Notes under the pieces: model-generated
The model's database searches: none
The model's input: only the letters and a program-made list of their open reading frames with translations
Told to the model about the DNA's origin: nothing
Position numbers and translations under genes: made by a program
NCBI GenBank assembly: GCA_965202845.1
Contig: OZ241856.1
Location: 744,001-808,000 of the forward strand
Length of the DNA stretch: 64,000 nt
Source of the DNA: CBDATA01 sp965202845
Lineage (GTDB): Bacteria > Acidobacteriota > Vicinamibacteria > Marinacidobacterales > Marinacidobacteraceae
Direction: 5' to 3'
Part shown: piece after piece, positions 45,505 through 53,300 of the stretch
How positions within the stretch are numbered: position 1 is the stretch's first letter
How the letters are laid out: the number at the start of each line of letters is the position of its first letter

Positions 45505-47028
45505 CTATTCGCCGACCGGCTCGAGCGAGAGCGGATCGCGCGCCGGAAGTCGGGTGATCCGGCCGTTGAAGAGCGCGTCGAGGCGGCTGCGCCCCTCCGG
45601 ATCGCCGGGAGCGATCTCGTCGAACTTCCCGACCACCAGCATGACCATGTCCTCGGGGCGGAGGAATGTCCGCGCCGCCTCCCGGACGTGCTCGGCGGTG
45701 ACCGCCTCGATCTGCTCGCGCCAGCGGACCCAGTAGGCGTGGTCCCGCTCGAACAGGAGGTCGGTGGCGAAGAGGCTGCTGCGCGCCGAGGCGCTCTCGA
45801 AACGGCGGGGGAAACTGTCCACCAGCGCCCGCTTGGCGACCGCGAGTTCGGCGTCGGACACCAGCTCGTCCCGCATCCGATGCACCTCCTCGAGGCAGAT
45901 CGCGGCGGCGAACGCCACCGTGGGGCTTTGCGACTGGTACCCGATCGAGTATCCGCTCGGTCCCAGGGGGTTGATGGCGTATCGGCCCCCGGCGCCGTAG
46001 GCGAGCCCCTCGTCGGAACGCACCCGCTGCATGATGCGGGAGGTGAAGCCGCTGGCGCCCAGGATGTGGTCCATGACCTGGATGGCGGCGCGCTCCGGCG
46101 TCTCCCAGTCGGTCCAGCGGGGGCCGAGGTGCCCGATGCGCACCTTGCCCTGCGGGATGTCCTTTTCGACGAAGTAGACGCCGGGCTCCGGCTGGGCCGG
46201 GGCGTCCGCCGGGGGCCAGGCGACCGCGGCGGCGTCCTCGGGGGGCGCCGGCCATTCCGCCAGCCGGGCGCCGAGCGTCTCCAGAATCTCCGCGGTGTCC
46301 ACGTCGCCGGAGACCGCGATCACCATGTGCTCGGGACGCCAGTACTTGCGGTGGAAGGCGCGGAGGTCGCCGGACTCGATGGCGTCCAGGTGCGCGGCGG
46401 TCCTCTTGCGGCCCTGGTGGTGCCCGTCGCCGTACAGCAGCATGTCCCATTCGCGGCGGAGGAGCTGATCCCCGTCGTCGTTCCGCTGCTTCATGTCCTC
46501 GAGGATGTTGCCCTTGCGGACGGCGAGACGGGCCTCGTCGAACCGGGGGCTCCGCAGGACGTCGAAGAAGAGGTCGAGGCTCTCCCCGAACACCGGGGTG
46601 ATGGTCCGCAGCGAGGCGCTCGATTCGGCGCCGGAGGAGGAGACGCCGATCGAGGCGGCGAGGAATTCGATCCGCTCGTCCAGTTCGTCGGGGGAGCGCG
46701 CGCCCGCGCCGCCGGTCCGCATCATCCCCGCGGTCAGCGAGGCGAGTCCCACCTGGTCCGGCGGGTCCAGGAAGCCGCCGATCCGGAGCGTGACGCCGAT
46801 GCGGATGAGGGGCAGGGCGTGGTCCTCGACCACCACCACCGGGATGCCGCCGGGGACGCCGGAATACGGGATGCGGTGGACCGCTTCGGCGCCGTCCGGA
46901 ACCTCGAACGCGAATTCGGGGAAGGTCAGGTCCTCCGGTCGATCCGGGATCCCGTCCTGGGCCATGCCGGAGACGGCGACGGCCAGCAGCAGCAGGCAAC
47001 CGGCTGCGTTTCGCACCACAATCCTCAT
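45505..47028 (-). CDS. M16 family peptidase, non-catalytic partner subunit
   Basis: The 507-residue exported protein (LLLLAVAVSGMAQ) has the M16 two-domain fold (IPVVVVEDHALPLIRIGVTL, KGNILEDMKQRNDDGD, YWRPEHMVIAVSGDVD, RSDEGLAYGAGG). At the site where active subunits have HxxEH it reads GLASLTAGMM, so it cannot bind zinc. Many bacteria make an active/inactive M16 pair as here; this is the regulatory or substrate-binding half. Its ATG overlaps the stop of the upstream active subunit (ATGA). Confidence 0.92.
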   Translation of the reverse strand: MRIVVRNAAGCLLLLAVAVSGMAQDGIPDRPEDLTFPEFAFEVPDGAEAVHRIPYSGVPGGIPVVVVEDHALPLIRIGVTLRIGGFLDPPDQVGLASLTAGMMRTGGAGARSPDELDERIEFLAASIGVSSSGAESSASLRTITPVFGESLDLFFDVLRSPRFDEARLAVRKGNILEDMKQRNDDGDQLLRREWDMLLYGDGHHQGRKRTAAHLDAIESGDLRAFHRKYWRPEHMVIAVSGDVDTAEILETLGARLAEWPAPPEDAAAVAWPPADAPAQPEPGVYFVEKDIPQGKVRIGHLGPRWTDWETPERAAIQVMDHILGASGFTSRIMQRVRSDEGLAYGAGGRYAINPLGPSGYSIGYQSQSPTVAFAAAICLEEVHRMRDELVSDAELAVAKRALVDSFPRRFESASARSSLFATDLLFERDHAYWVRWREQIEAVTAEHVREAARTFLRPEDMVMLVVGKFDEIAPGDPEGRSRLDALFNGRITRLPARDPLSLEPVGE

Positions 47029-48797
47029 TGGAGTCCTCCCGGTTCCAGTTCGGCGAGCCGTTCCCGGATCACCCGAACCACATATTCCAGCGCCGGTCGC
47101 ATTGGTCCCGGCGCCTGTCCCAGCCCTCCCTCGAACTGGGTCAGCGCTCCCTGGAGCGCCTCCCGGTCGTCGCTTGCCCGGATCTGGCGGATCTGGGCCT
47201 GGATCTGGCTGCGAACCTCCGGGGGGAGTCCCTCGAGCTCAGGAGGCGTCGCCTCGGCGACCGAGCCGGCCTTGCGGAAGTAGTGCGCGACCGAGCGGTT
47301 TTTCGGGGTCAGATACTGCGCCGCCACCCGCTGGACATCTGCCTCGGTGACCGAAAGCGCGTCCGCCGACCAGGTGTTCAGGTATTCCCAGTCTCCCAGC
47401 GAGTCGAAGACCAGCAGCTGGATGAGCAAGAAGAGCGGGTTCTCCAGGCGTTCGTAGGCGGCTGCGGTGATCTGGTTCTTGACCTTCTGGAGCTCCTCGG
47501 CGGGGATCGGCTCTTCCTGGAGCTTCCGGATCTCGGCCTCGATGGCCGCCTCCAGCTGGGCGGGAGTCGTGTCCCCGCGCGCCTCCGCGTTGAACTCGAA
47601 GAGGCCGGCGAACTTGCGGTTGTCCTGGAAGGCGCCTGCCGAGCTGGCGATCTCGCTGCCCAGCACCATTGAGCGGTAGAGCCGGCCGGTGCGCCCGTTG
47701 AGAAGTCCGGCGAGGACATCCAGGGCGTACATGTCCCGGTGGCGGAAGGGAACGGTGTGATGGCGCATCTTCACCTGGGGCTGGCAGTCGCACTCGGCGA
47801 TCATCCGCTTCTCGGCGTTTTGCTCCATCTCCAGCGTGACCACGTCGGGCGGCGTCGCCCCCGGATCGAGGCGTCCGAAGTAGCGCTCGGCGAGGCTCCG
47901 CGCCTCGTCGATGTCGAAGTTGCCCACGAGCGCGGCGGTCAGGTTGCCGGGCGCGTACCATGTGTCGTAGTACTCGTTCGCCTGCGCCAGGCTGTAGGAC
48001 TGGAGGTCCGAGGGCCAGCCCACCACCGGCCACGAGTACGGGTGGGACTGCCAGAACATGGCGTTGAACGCCTCGTCGAATTCCCCGGTGGGAGTGGATT
48101 CGGTCCGCAGCCGTCGCTCCTCGTGCACCACGTCGCGCTCGGTGTAGAACTCGCGGAAGACCGGGCGCAGCAGCCGCTCCGACTCCATCCAGAACCAGAG
48201 TTCCAGCCGGTTCTGCGGCACCGTAATGAAGTACACCGTGTTGTCGTGGGAGGTGAAGGCGTTCATGCCGGTTCCGCCCGCCTCGGTGTAGATGCGGTCG
48301 AATTCGTCCTTGACGATCAGCTCCCGCTGCTCCTGGGCCAGCCGCTCGAATTCCGCTTCCAGCTCGAGGAGCTCCGCCGGGCGGTCCGCTTCGCCGAACG
48401 GATCGTCGATCGCGCCCAGCCGGTACTGCTCGCGCCGTTCGCGGTGGATCGCGCGGATCCGCTCCTGGACAGCCTCCTGCTCCCTGATGACCGCGGCGTC
48501 GCGTTCGGGGTCGGAGGTTCCGATGCGCGGCGACCCCTTGAACATCATGTGTTCGAAGAAATGGCTCATGCCGGTGATCCCCGGTCGCTCGTTGGCCGAG
48601 CCGACGTGGGCGACCCACCCGGCGCTCACCGTGGTCATGTCCTCGCGGACCACCGCGAGGAAGCGCATGCCGTTGTCCAGCCGGAATTCCTCGACCGGAA
48701 CGCGGGCCTGGGCGTCGGCCGGCGCCGGAGTGAGGGGCAGGGACGCGAGGATCGCAAGCGCCGCCGCCCGCTTTCCGCCCCTCATCGCTGCTAGCAT
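47025..48797 (-). CDS. M16 family zinc peptidase, catalytic subunit
   Basis: The 590-residue exported protein (AAALAILASLPLTPAPADAQ) carries the inverted zinc motif HFFEH in GMSHFFEHMMFKGSP, with the distal Glu in RDVVHEERRLRTES. M16 features include GTGMNAFTSHDNTVYFITVP and WYAPGNLTAALVGNFDIDE. It has a charged helical insert (ERDAAVIREQEAVQERIR to ELIVKDEFDRIY) longer than in minimal M16 proteins. Start is ATG 48797 or, four codons later, ATG 48785. It diverges from the gamma-glutamyltransferase gene with about 25 bases between. Degrades peptides in the periplasm with the downstream subunit. Confidence 0.94.
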   Translation of the reverse strand: MLAAMRGGKRAAALAILASLPLTPAPADAQARVPVEEFRLDNGMRFLAVVREDMTTVSAGWVAHVGSANERPGITGMSHFFEHMMFKGSPRIGTSDPERDAAVIREQEAVQERIRAIHRERREQYRLGAIDDPFGEADRPAELLELEAEFERLAQEQRELIVKDEFDRIYTEAGGTGMNAFTSHDNTVYFITVPQNRLELWFWMESERLLRPVFREFYTERDVVHEERRLRTESTPTGEFDEAFNAMFWQSHPYSWPVVGWPSDLQSYSLAQANEYYDTWYAPGNLTAALVGNFDIDEARSLAERYFGRLDPGATPPDVVTLEMEQNAEKRMIAECDCQPQVKMRHHTVPFRHRDMYALDVLAGLLNGRTGRLYRSMVLGSEIASSAGAFQDNRKFAGLFEFNAEARGDTTPAQLEAAIEAEIRKLQEEPIPAEELQKVKNQITAAAYERLENPLFLLIQLLVFDSLGDWEYLNTWSADALSVTEADVQRVAAQYLTPKNRSVAHYFRKAGSVAEATPPELEGLPPEVRSQIQAQIRQIRASDDREALQGALTQFEGGLGQAPGPMRPALEYVVRVIRERLAELEPGGLQ

Positions 48798-48822
48798 CCG
48801 CGGTTCCCGGAGGATCGATCCC

Positions 48823-50568
48823 ATGCATGTCTCCCTTGCCGGCGTTCGGCGCCGGCTCATCCTGGGCGCGCTCTGCGCGTCGTTTCTGGCAACGCTCGTC
48901 CCCGTCGCCGAGGCGAGGAGCGTTGCGGCGCGCGCCCGCCAAGGGATGGTGATCTCGCAGAACGTTATCGCTTCCGAGGTGGGCGCCGCGGTGCTGCGCG
49001 AGGGCGGAAACGCCGTCGATGCGGCGGTGGCGACCGCATTCGCCCTCGCGGTGACCCATCCCACCGCCGGGAATATCGGCGGCGGCGGATTTCTGGTGTG
49101 GCGGCCTTCGGACGGCGGCGCGCCGCTGGCCTACGACTTCCGGGAGATGGCGCCAGCGGCCGCGACCCCGGACATGTGGCTCGACGAGAATGGCGAGTAC
49201 AGCTTCGAGATCCACCATCTGAGCCACCGGGCGGTGGGGGTGCCGGGAACGGTGGCCGGCCTTCGACTGGCGTGGGAGCAGCAGGGATCGCTGCCCTGGG
49301 AGCGCCTGGTCCGGCCCGCGGTGGATCTGGCGCGCGACGGATTCGAGGTTTCCCACGGGCTTGCCGGCTCGCTGGCGCGGGTTCTGGACCGGATGCAGCC
49401 CTATCCGGCCTCCCTGGCGCAGTTTTCGAGGAACGGAACGCCCTACGAGCCCGGGGAAACCCTGCGCCAGCCGGACCTCGCCGCGAGTCTCGAACGGATT
49501 CTGGAGGGCGGGGTCGCCGGGTTCTACGAGGGGGAGACCGCCGCAATGCTGGTTCGGGAGATGGAGGAGAACGGCGGCCTCATCACCCTCGAGGACATGA
49601 AGAACTACCGGGCGCATGTGCGCGAGCCGATCCGGGGAACCTATCGGGGCTACGAAATCATCTCGATGCCGCCGCCGAGCTCCGGGGGCGTCGCGCTGGT
49701 CCAGATGCTGAACATCCTCGAGGCGCGGGACATCGCCGGCGCCGGCTTCGGCTCCGCCGAGAACATCCACCACATGGCGGAGGCGATGCGCCGGGCCTAT
49801 GCGGACCGGGCGCGTTACCTGGGCGATCCCGACTTCAACCCGGACATGCCGATCGCCCGCCTGACCTCGAAGCAGTATGCGAACGAACTCCGGGCGACGA
49901 TCCGGGATCGGCGGGCCTCGGTTTCCCTTCCCACCAGTTTCGAATGGACCGGCGAGAGCGAGGAGACCACCCACCTCTCGGTGGTGGACAAGGATCGGAA
50001 CGCGGTGGCGCTGACCTATACCCTCGAATTCGGGTACGGATCGGGGATCATCGCGCCGGGCACCGGTTTTCTCCTGAACAACGAAATGGGCGACTTCAAC
50101 GCGGCGCCGGGGCTGACCAACGACCGGGGGCTGATCGGCACCGCCCCGAACCTGGCGGCGCCCGGCAAGCGGATGCTGTCCAGCATGACCCCGACCATCG
50201 TCGCGCGGGACGGGGAGCTGTTCATGGTCACCGGCACGCCGGGGGGACGGACGATCATCAACACCGTGATGCAGACGATCCTGAACGTAGTGGATCACGG
50301 CATGAACGCCCAGGAGGCGGTGGACGCCGGACGGATCCACCACCAGTGGCTCCCCGACCGGATCACGTACGAGGAGCGGAAGTTCTCGCCGGACACCCTC
50401 ACCCTGCTGGAGTCCTGGGGGCACGCGCTGACTGGCCGGGAGGCCCAGGGCGCGGCCGAAGTGATTGTCCACCTGCGGGATGAGGGCGTCCTCGAGGGCG
50501 GGGTGGATCGGCGGGCGCCCGATGGCGGCGCCGGCCTGCACGACGAGCGGGGGGAGGGTCGGCGATGA
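48823..50568 (+). CDS. ggt: Gamma-glutamyltransferase
   Basis: The 581-residue exported Ntn-hydrolase (LGALCASFLATLVPVAEA) cleaves the gamma-glutamyl bond of glutathione and related peptides and matures by self-cleavage. The cleavage site and nucleophile are in EETTHLSVVDKDRNAVALTY (Thr382). Other landmarks are ASEVGAAVLREGGNAVDAAV, HPTAGNIGGGGFLVW, GTGFLLNNEMGDF, KRMLSSMTPTIV and TGTPGGRTIINTVMQ. The ggagg ribosome site lies 9 bases before ATG 48823. It overlaps the next gene by 4 bases (ATGA). Confidence 0.96.
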   Translation: MHVSLAGVRRRLILGALCASFLATLVPVAEARSVAARARQGMVISQNVIASEVGAAVLREGGNAVDAAVATAFALAVTHPTAGNIGGGGFLVWRPSDGGAPLAYDFREMAPAAATPDMWLDENGEYSFEIHHLSHRAVGVPGTVAGLRLAWEQQGSLPWERLVRPAVDLARDGFEVSHGLAGSLARVLDRMQPYPASLAQFSRNGTPYEPGETLRQPDLAASLERILEGGVAGFYEGETAAMLVREMEENGGLITLEDMKNYRAHVREPIRGTYRGYEIISMPPPSSGGVALVQMLNILEARDIAGAGFGSAENIHHMAEAMRRAYADRARYLGDPDFNPDMPIARLTSKQYANELRATIRDRRASVSLPTSFEWTGESEETTHLSVVDKDRNAVALTYTLEFGYGSGIIAPGTGFLLNNEMGDFNAAPGLTNDRGLIGTAPNLAAPGKRMLSSMTPTIVARDGELFMVTGTPGGRTIINTVMQTILNVVDHGMNAQEAVDAGRIHHQWLPDRITYEERKFSPDTLTLLESWGHALTGREAQGAAEVIVHLRDEGVLEGGVDRRAPDGGAGLHDERGEGRR

Positions 50569-51092
50569 GAATGGCGTTCCTCCTGGTCCTGGCGATGGCG
50601 GCCGGGACCGCGGCGTTCGCCCAGGATGAGGGGCTGGCGGACGTCCACAACTACGTGCGGATCTCGGACCGGCTGGCGACCTCCGGCCAGATCGACGATG
50701 CGGAGATCGCCGCGGTGGGGGCCGCCGGGTTCGACGTGGTGGTGAATCTGGCGCCCGCCCGCCGCGAGCGGAACCTGGAGGAGGGCTTCCGGGTCACCGA
50801 GGCGGGGATGGCCTACTTCCAGATTCCGGTGGACTGGGAGGACCCGTCCCTGGACGACCTGGATTTGTTCTTCCAGGTGATGGACATCACCGGGGAGCGT
50901 TCGGTGTACGTCCACTGCTTCGCCAACATGCGGGTTTCGGTGTTTGTGTACCTCTACCGCACGCTGCGGCAGGGGGTTCCCGAACCGGAGGCGAGGGAGG
51001 ATATGCTGAAGGTCTGGGACCCGGCCGCCGATTCGGAGTACGCGCAGTGGCCGCGCTTCATCGCCGCCGCCCGCGAGCGGTTCGGGGGATGA
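50565..51092 (+). CDS. Exported protein-tyrosine/dual-specificity phosphatase-like protein with a short P-loop
   Basis: The 175-residue protein has a signal peptide (AFLLVLAMAAGTAAFAQ) and a cysteine-phosphatase-like fold (VRISDRLATSGQIDDAEIAA, VVNLAPARRERN). The loop VHCFANMRVS has only four residues between Cys and Arg, where the canonical phosphatase loop has five (CX5R). A general acid could be the Asp in VDWEDPS. Proteins of this type are annotated as phosphatase-family or beta-lactamase-hydrolase-like, but activity with a CX4R loop is not assured. It lies between ggt and the first Trp-heptad gene, overlapping both (ATGA at each end). Confidence 0.82.
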   Translation: MRMAFLLVLAMAAGTAAFAQDEGLADVHNYVRISDRLATSGQIDDAEIAAVGAAGFDVVVNLAPARRERNLEEGFRVTEAGMAYFQIPVDWEDPSLDDLDLFFQVMDITGERSVYVHCFANMRVSVFVYLYRTLRQGVPEPEAREDMLKVWDPAADSEYAQWPRFIAAARERFGG

Positions 51093-51646
51093 AGATCATG
51101 CGGTTGACCGGCATGCGTCGGCTTCCCGGCGCGGTGCTCGCTTGCGTGGTGCTCGCTTTCGGTGGGGCGTGCGCGTCAGAACAATCGACGGAGAGTGCTG
51201 CTGCTTGGGCGGAACAATCGGCGGAAGCGGCGGAGAGTGCCGCTGCTTGGGCGGAGCGTGCGACTGCTTGGGCGGAGCGTGCGACTGCTTGGGCGGGAAG
51301 TGCGGAGAGGTGGGCGGATGGTGTGCGTCCTACGCAATCGGATGGCGAGGCGCGATGGGTGGCGGGACGGCTCCGATATGTGGGAGAGGCTGCGAGTTCT
51401 GCAGAAGTCGCTGCGAGCTCTGCGGGGATGTGGGCGAACGCTGCGGCGGAATGGTCGAAAGCGGCAGAACAATCAGCGGAGCGTGCTGCGGAATCGGCGG
51501 TAGAACAATCGACGGCATGGGCGGAGCGCACGGCAGCATGGGCGGCTTGGGCGGAACAATCGGCGGTATGGGCGGAGCGTGCGGCGGATTTGGCGGAACA
51601 ATCAGCGCTGATGGCGGCGGATATAGGTAAGGGGTTAGGGCGTTGA
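51089..51646 (+). CDS. Secreted Ala-rich protein with Trp-heptad repeats, copy A
   Basis: ATG 51089 overlaps the phosphatase stop (ATGA) after a gggg ribosome-like run, giving 185 residues. A signal peptide (GAVLACVVLAFGGAC) ends at a cysteine that could be lipidated, although the residue at -3 is not typical. The mature part is helix-forming Ala/Glu/Ser with Trp at seven-residue spacing (AWAERATAWAERATAWAGS; later AWAERTAAWAAWAEQSAVW); I count about twelve Trp. A non-repetitive segment (RPTQSDGEARWVAGRLRYVG) divides it. No family recognised. Heptad spacing suggests a coiled coil with Trp in the core, loosely like Lpp-type envelope lipoproteins. Composition differs from flanking genes. Confidence 0.68.
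   Translation: MKIMRLTGMRRLPGAVLACVVLAFGGACASEQSTESAAAWAEQSAEAAESAAAWAERATAWAERATAWAGSAERWADGVRPTQSDGEARWVAGRLRYVGEAASSAEVAASSAGMWANAAAEWSKAAEQSAERAAESAVEQSTAWAERTAAWAAWAEQSAVWAERAADLAEQSALMAADIGKGLGR
51244..51306. repeat. 21-bp tandem repeats in copy A
   Basis: Three consecutive 21-base units (gcttgggcggagcgtgcgac plus t, twice exact, then a diverged third) encode the AWAERAT heptads. Related degenerate units continue on both sides. Confidence 0.8.
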
Positions 51647-51692
51647 ACCAAGTGTCGGTCGGCTCCCGCTGTTCAATGGATAGATTTTTCTG

Positions 51693-52238
51693 ATGAGTCG
51701 GTTTTTCGGTACTGCTCTTCTTTTTGGCGCGGCGCTTGCCGTCAATGGAGCGTGCGTGGCGAAGCAATCGGCGGAACAAAATACGGAGGCGGTGGAGGAA
51801 TTGGTGGAGGCATTGGGAGATCGGGCGGCATGGGCGGAACGTGCGGCGGAAACCGCGGCGCGATGGTCGGAGCGCACTGCGGAATCGGCGGAGGAAGTGG
51901 CGCGGAGTGCGCGATTTTCCGTCCCAGCTGAATATACGGCGGAGCTGGCGGAACAATCAAAGGCATGGGCGGAACAATCGAAGGCGTGGGCGGAACAATC
52001 GGAGGCATGGGCGGAACAATCGGAGGCATGGGCGAAGGATGCGGCATGGGTGGCACGGTTCGAAGGTTCGGCGCTGATGGCGGCAACTCGGGCGGAAATT
52101 GCGGCGGAAATTGCGGCTACTGCTATGGGGTGGTCGGAATCTGCGAACGAAGCGGCGGGGAGGGCTGCAACGTGGGCGGATCGTGCGGCGGAAATTGCCG
52201 CAGAGAAGACTGCGGAAGAACGGGAACGGCAGTACTGA
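51693..52238 (+). CDS. Secreted Ala-rich protein with Trp-heptad repeats, copy B
   Basis: The 181-residue product has a signal peptide (FFGTALLFGAALAVNGAC) ending in a cysteine like copy A. The Ala/Glu-rich helix includes four successive heptads (AWAEQSKAWAEQSEAWAEQS and neighbours) and ends in GRAATWADRAAEIAAEKTAE. About nine Trp recur at multiples of seven. It starts 46 bases after copy A in a short, unusually AT-rich spacer (atagatttttctgatg). The other frames here read as Gly-rich on the plus strand and Pro-rich on the minus strand, but only this frame has a signal peptide. Function unknown; a rigid periplasmic rod or multimeric coiled coil is a guess from the spacing. Confidence 0.66.
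   Translation: MSRFFGTALLFGAALAVNGACVAKQSAEQNTEAVEELVEALGDRAAWAERAAETAARWSERTAESAEEVARSARFSVPAEYTAELAEQSKAWAEQSKAWAEQSEAWAEQSEAWAKDAAWVARFEGSALMAATRAEIAAEIAATAMGWSESANEAAGRAATWADRAAEIAAEKTAEERERQY
51942..52046. repeat. 21-bp tandem repeats in copy B
   Basis: About five 21-base units (core gcatgggcggaacaatcg) run head to tail and encode the AWAEQS[KE] heptads; units 2-4 are nearly identical. The unit length matches exactly one coiled-coil heptad. Confidence 0.85.
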
Positions 52239-52343
52239 GCCGTTTTGAGTGGGTTCGTAGCGTTTTGCGAAGGTTCCCCGCCGCTCGCGCCCGCTTCGGC
52301 GGATGAATATCCGGAATCAGCAGGGTGGGTCGGTGGGTGCGGG

Positions 52344-53300
52344 TCAGGGGGTTGCGGCGCCGGAGGCGCGGCGGGCGCGCTCGGCGGGGGAGAGGTCGTC
52401 CAGCTTCGGCACCACCAGCGTGCCGATCCCCTCCGGGGTGAAGATTTCCAGCAGCAGGCTGTCGGGGACGCCCAGCGGGATCAGATGCGCCCGGGCGACG
52501 CCGCCGTCCAGCGCCTCCCGGATGCAGCGAGCCTTCGGGCGCATCCCGCTGCGGATCGCGCCGGCTTCGGTCAGCCGCTCCAGCTCCTCGAGGTCCAGGA
52601 AGGAGAGAACGCTCGCCGGATCGTCCGGATCGGCGAGGAGTCCCGGGGTTTCTCCGAGCAGGATCAGTTTCTCGGCCTGGAGCGCCGCCGCCAGCGAAGC
52701 CGCCACCGTGTCCGCGTTGATGTTCAGTAGCTGCCCCGAATCATCGGCGGAGAGCGGGCTGATCACCGGAATCACCCCCAGCCGCAGCTGTTCGGCGAGC
52801 ACGTCCGCCCGCACCCGCAGGATGTCCCCGACCAGCCCGTAGTCGACCTGCGCGCCGTCCACTTCGACCGGCGGACGGCGGCGCGCCTCGACGAGCCCGG
52901 CGGAGACCCCGGAGAACCCGACCGCCGGAAGGTCCCAGGCGCGGCAGGCGGCGAGAATCCGGGTGTTGATCGCGCCGTTCATGGCCATCGCCATCACCCG
53001 GATGCCGTCCGCGTCGGTGACCCGCCGCCCGGCTACGAACCGGGTCTTGACGCCGAGCGCGGCGGCGAGTTCGGTGCCTTGGGGACCGCCGCCATGGACG
53101 AAGACGATGCGGATGCCCAGCCGGTGGAGCAGGGCGACCTGCTCCACGATGCCGGCGATGCCCCGTTCGCTCTCCAGGGTGGCGCCCCCCGCCTTGATCA
53201 GCAGGGTGCGCCCCCGGTAGCGCTTCAGATAGGGCGCCGCGTGCTTGAGCGCGCGCACCCGGGTGGCGCGTTCCCCGGCGCTGAGCCGTTGCTCGATCAC
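52344..53300 (-). CDS. argB: Acetylglutamate (or acylglutamate) kinase
   Basis: The 318-residue amino-acid kinase starts at a GTG overlapping the argF' stop (GTGA). Motifs are TLLIKAGGATLES (phosphate loop), RIVFVHGGGPQGTELAAALG, FVAGRRVTDADG, GDILRVRADVLAEQL, VIPVISPLSADDSGQLLNIN and EKLILLGETPGLL. It phosphorylates the N-acylated glutamate in the second step of arginine synthesis. The N-terminal ~30 residues and C-terminal tail (SPAERARRASGAATP) extend the usual core; arginine-sensitive kinases often have an N-terminal helix. Last gene of the argD-argF'-argB run. Confidence 0.92.
   Translation of the reverse strand: MIEQRLSAGERATRVRALKHAAPYLKRYRGRTLLIKAGGATLESERGIAGIVEQVALLHRLGIRIVFVHGGGPQGTELAAALGVKTRFVAGRRVTDADGIRVMAMAMNGAINTRILAACRAWDLPAVGFSGVSAGLVEARRRPPVEVDGAQVDYGLVGDILRVRADVLAEQLRLGVIPVISPLSADDSGQLLNINADTVAASLAAALQAEKLILLGETPGLLADPDDPASVLSFLDLEELERLTEAGAIRSGMRPKARCIREALDGGVARAHLIPLGVPDSLLLEIFTPEGIGTLVVPKLDDLSPAERARRASGAATP

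Noticed and set aside
51742..52086. Minus-strand Pro/Ile-rich frame and plus-strand Gly-rich frames over the Trp-heptad genes
   Set aside because: Open only because of the 21-bp repeats; no signal peptide or coupled start. The Ala/Trp frame has both a signal peptide and, in copy A, an ATGA overlap.
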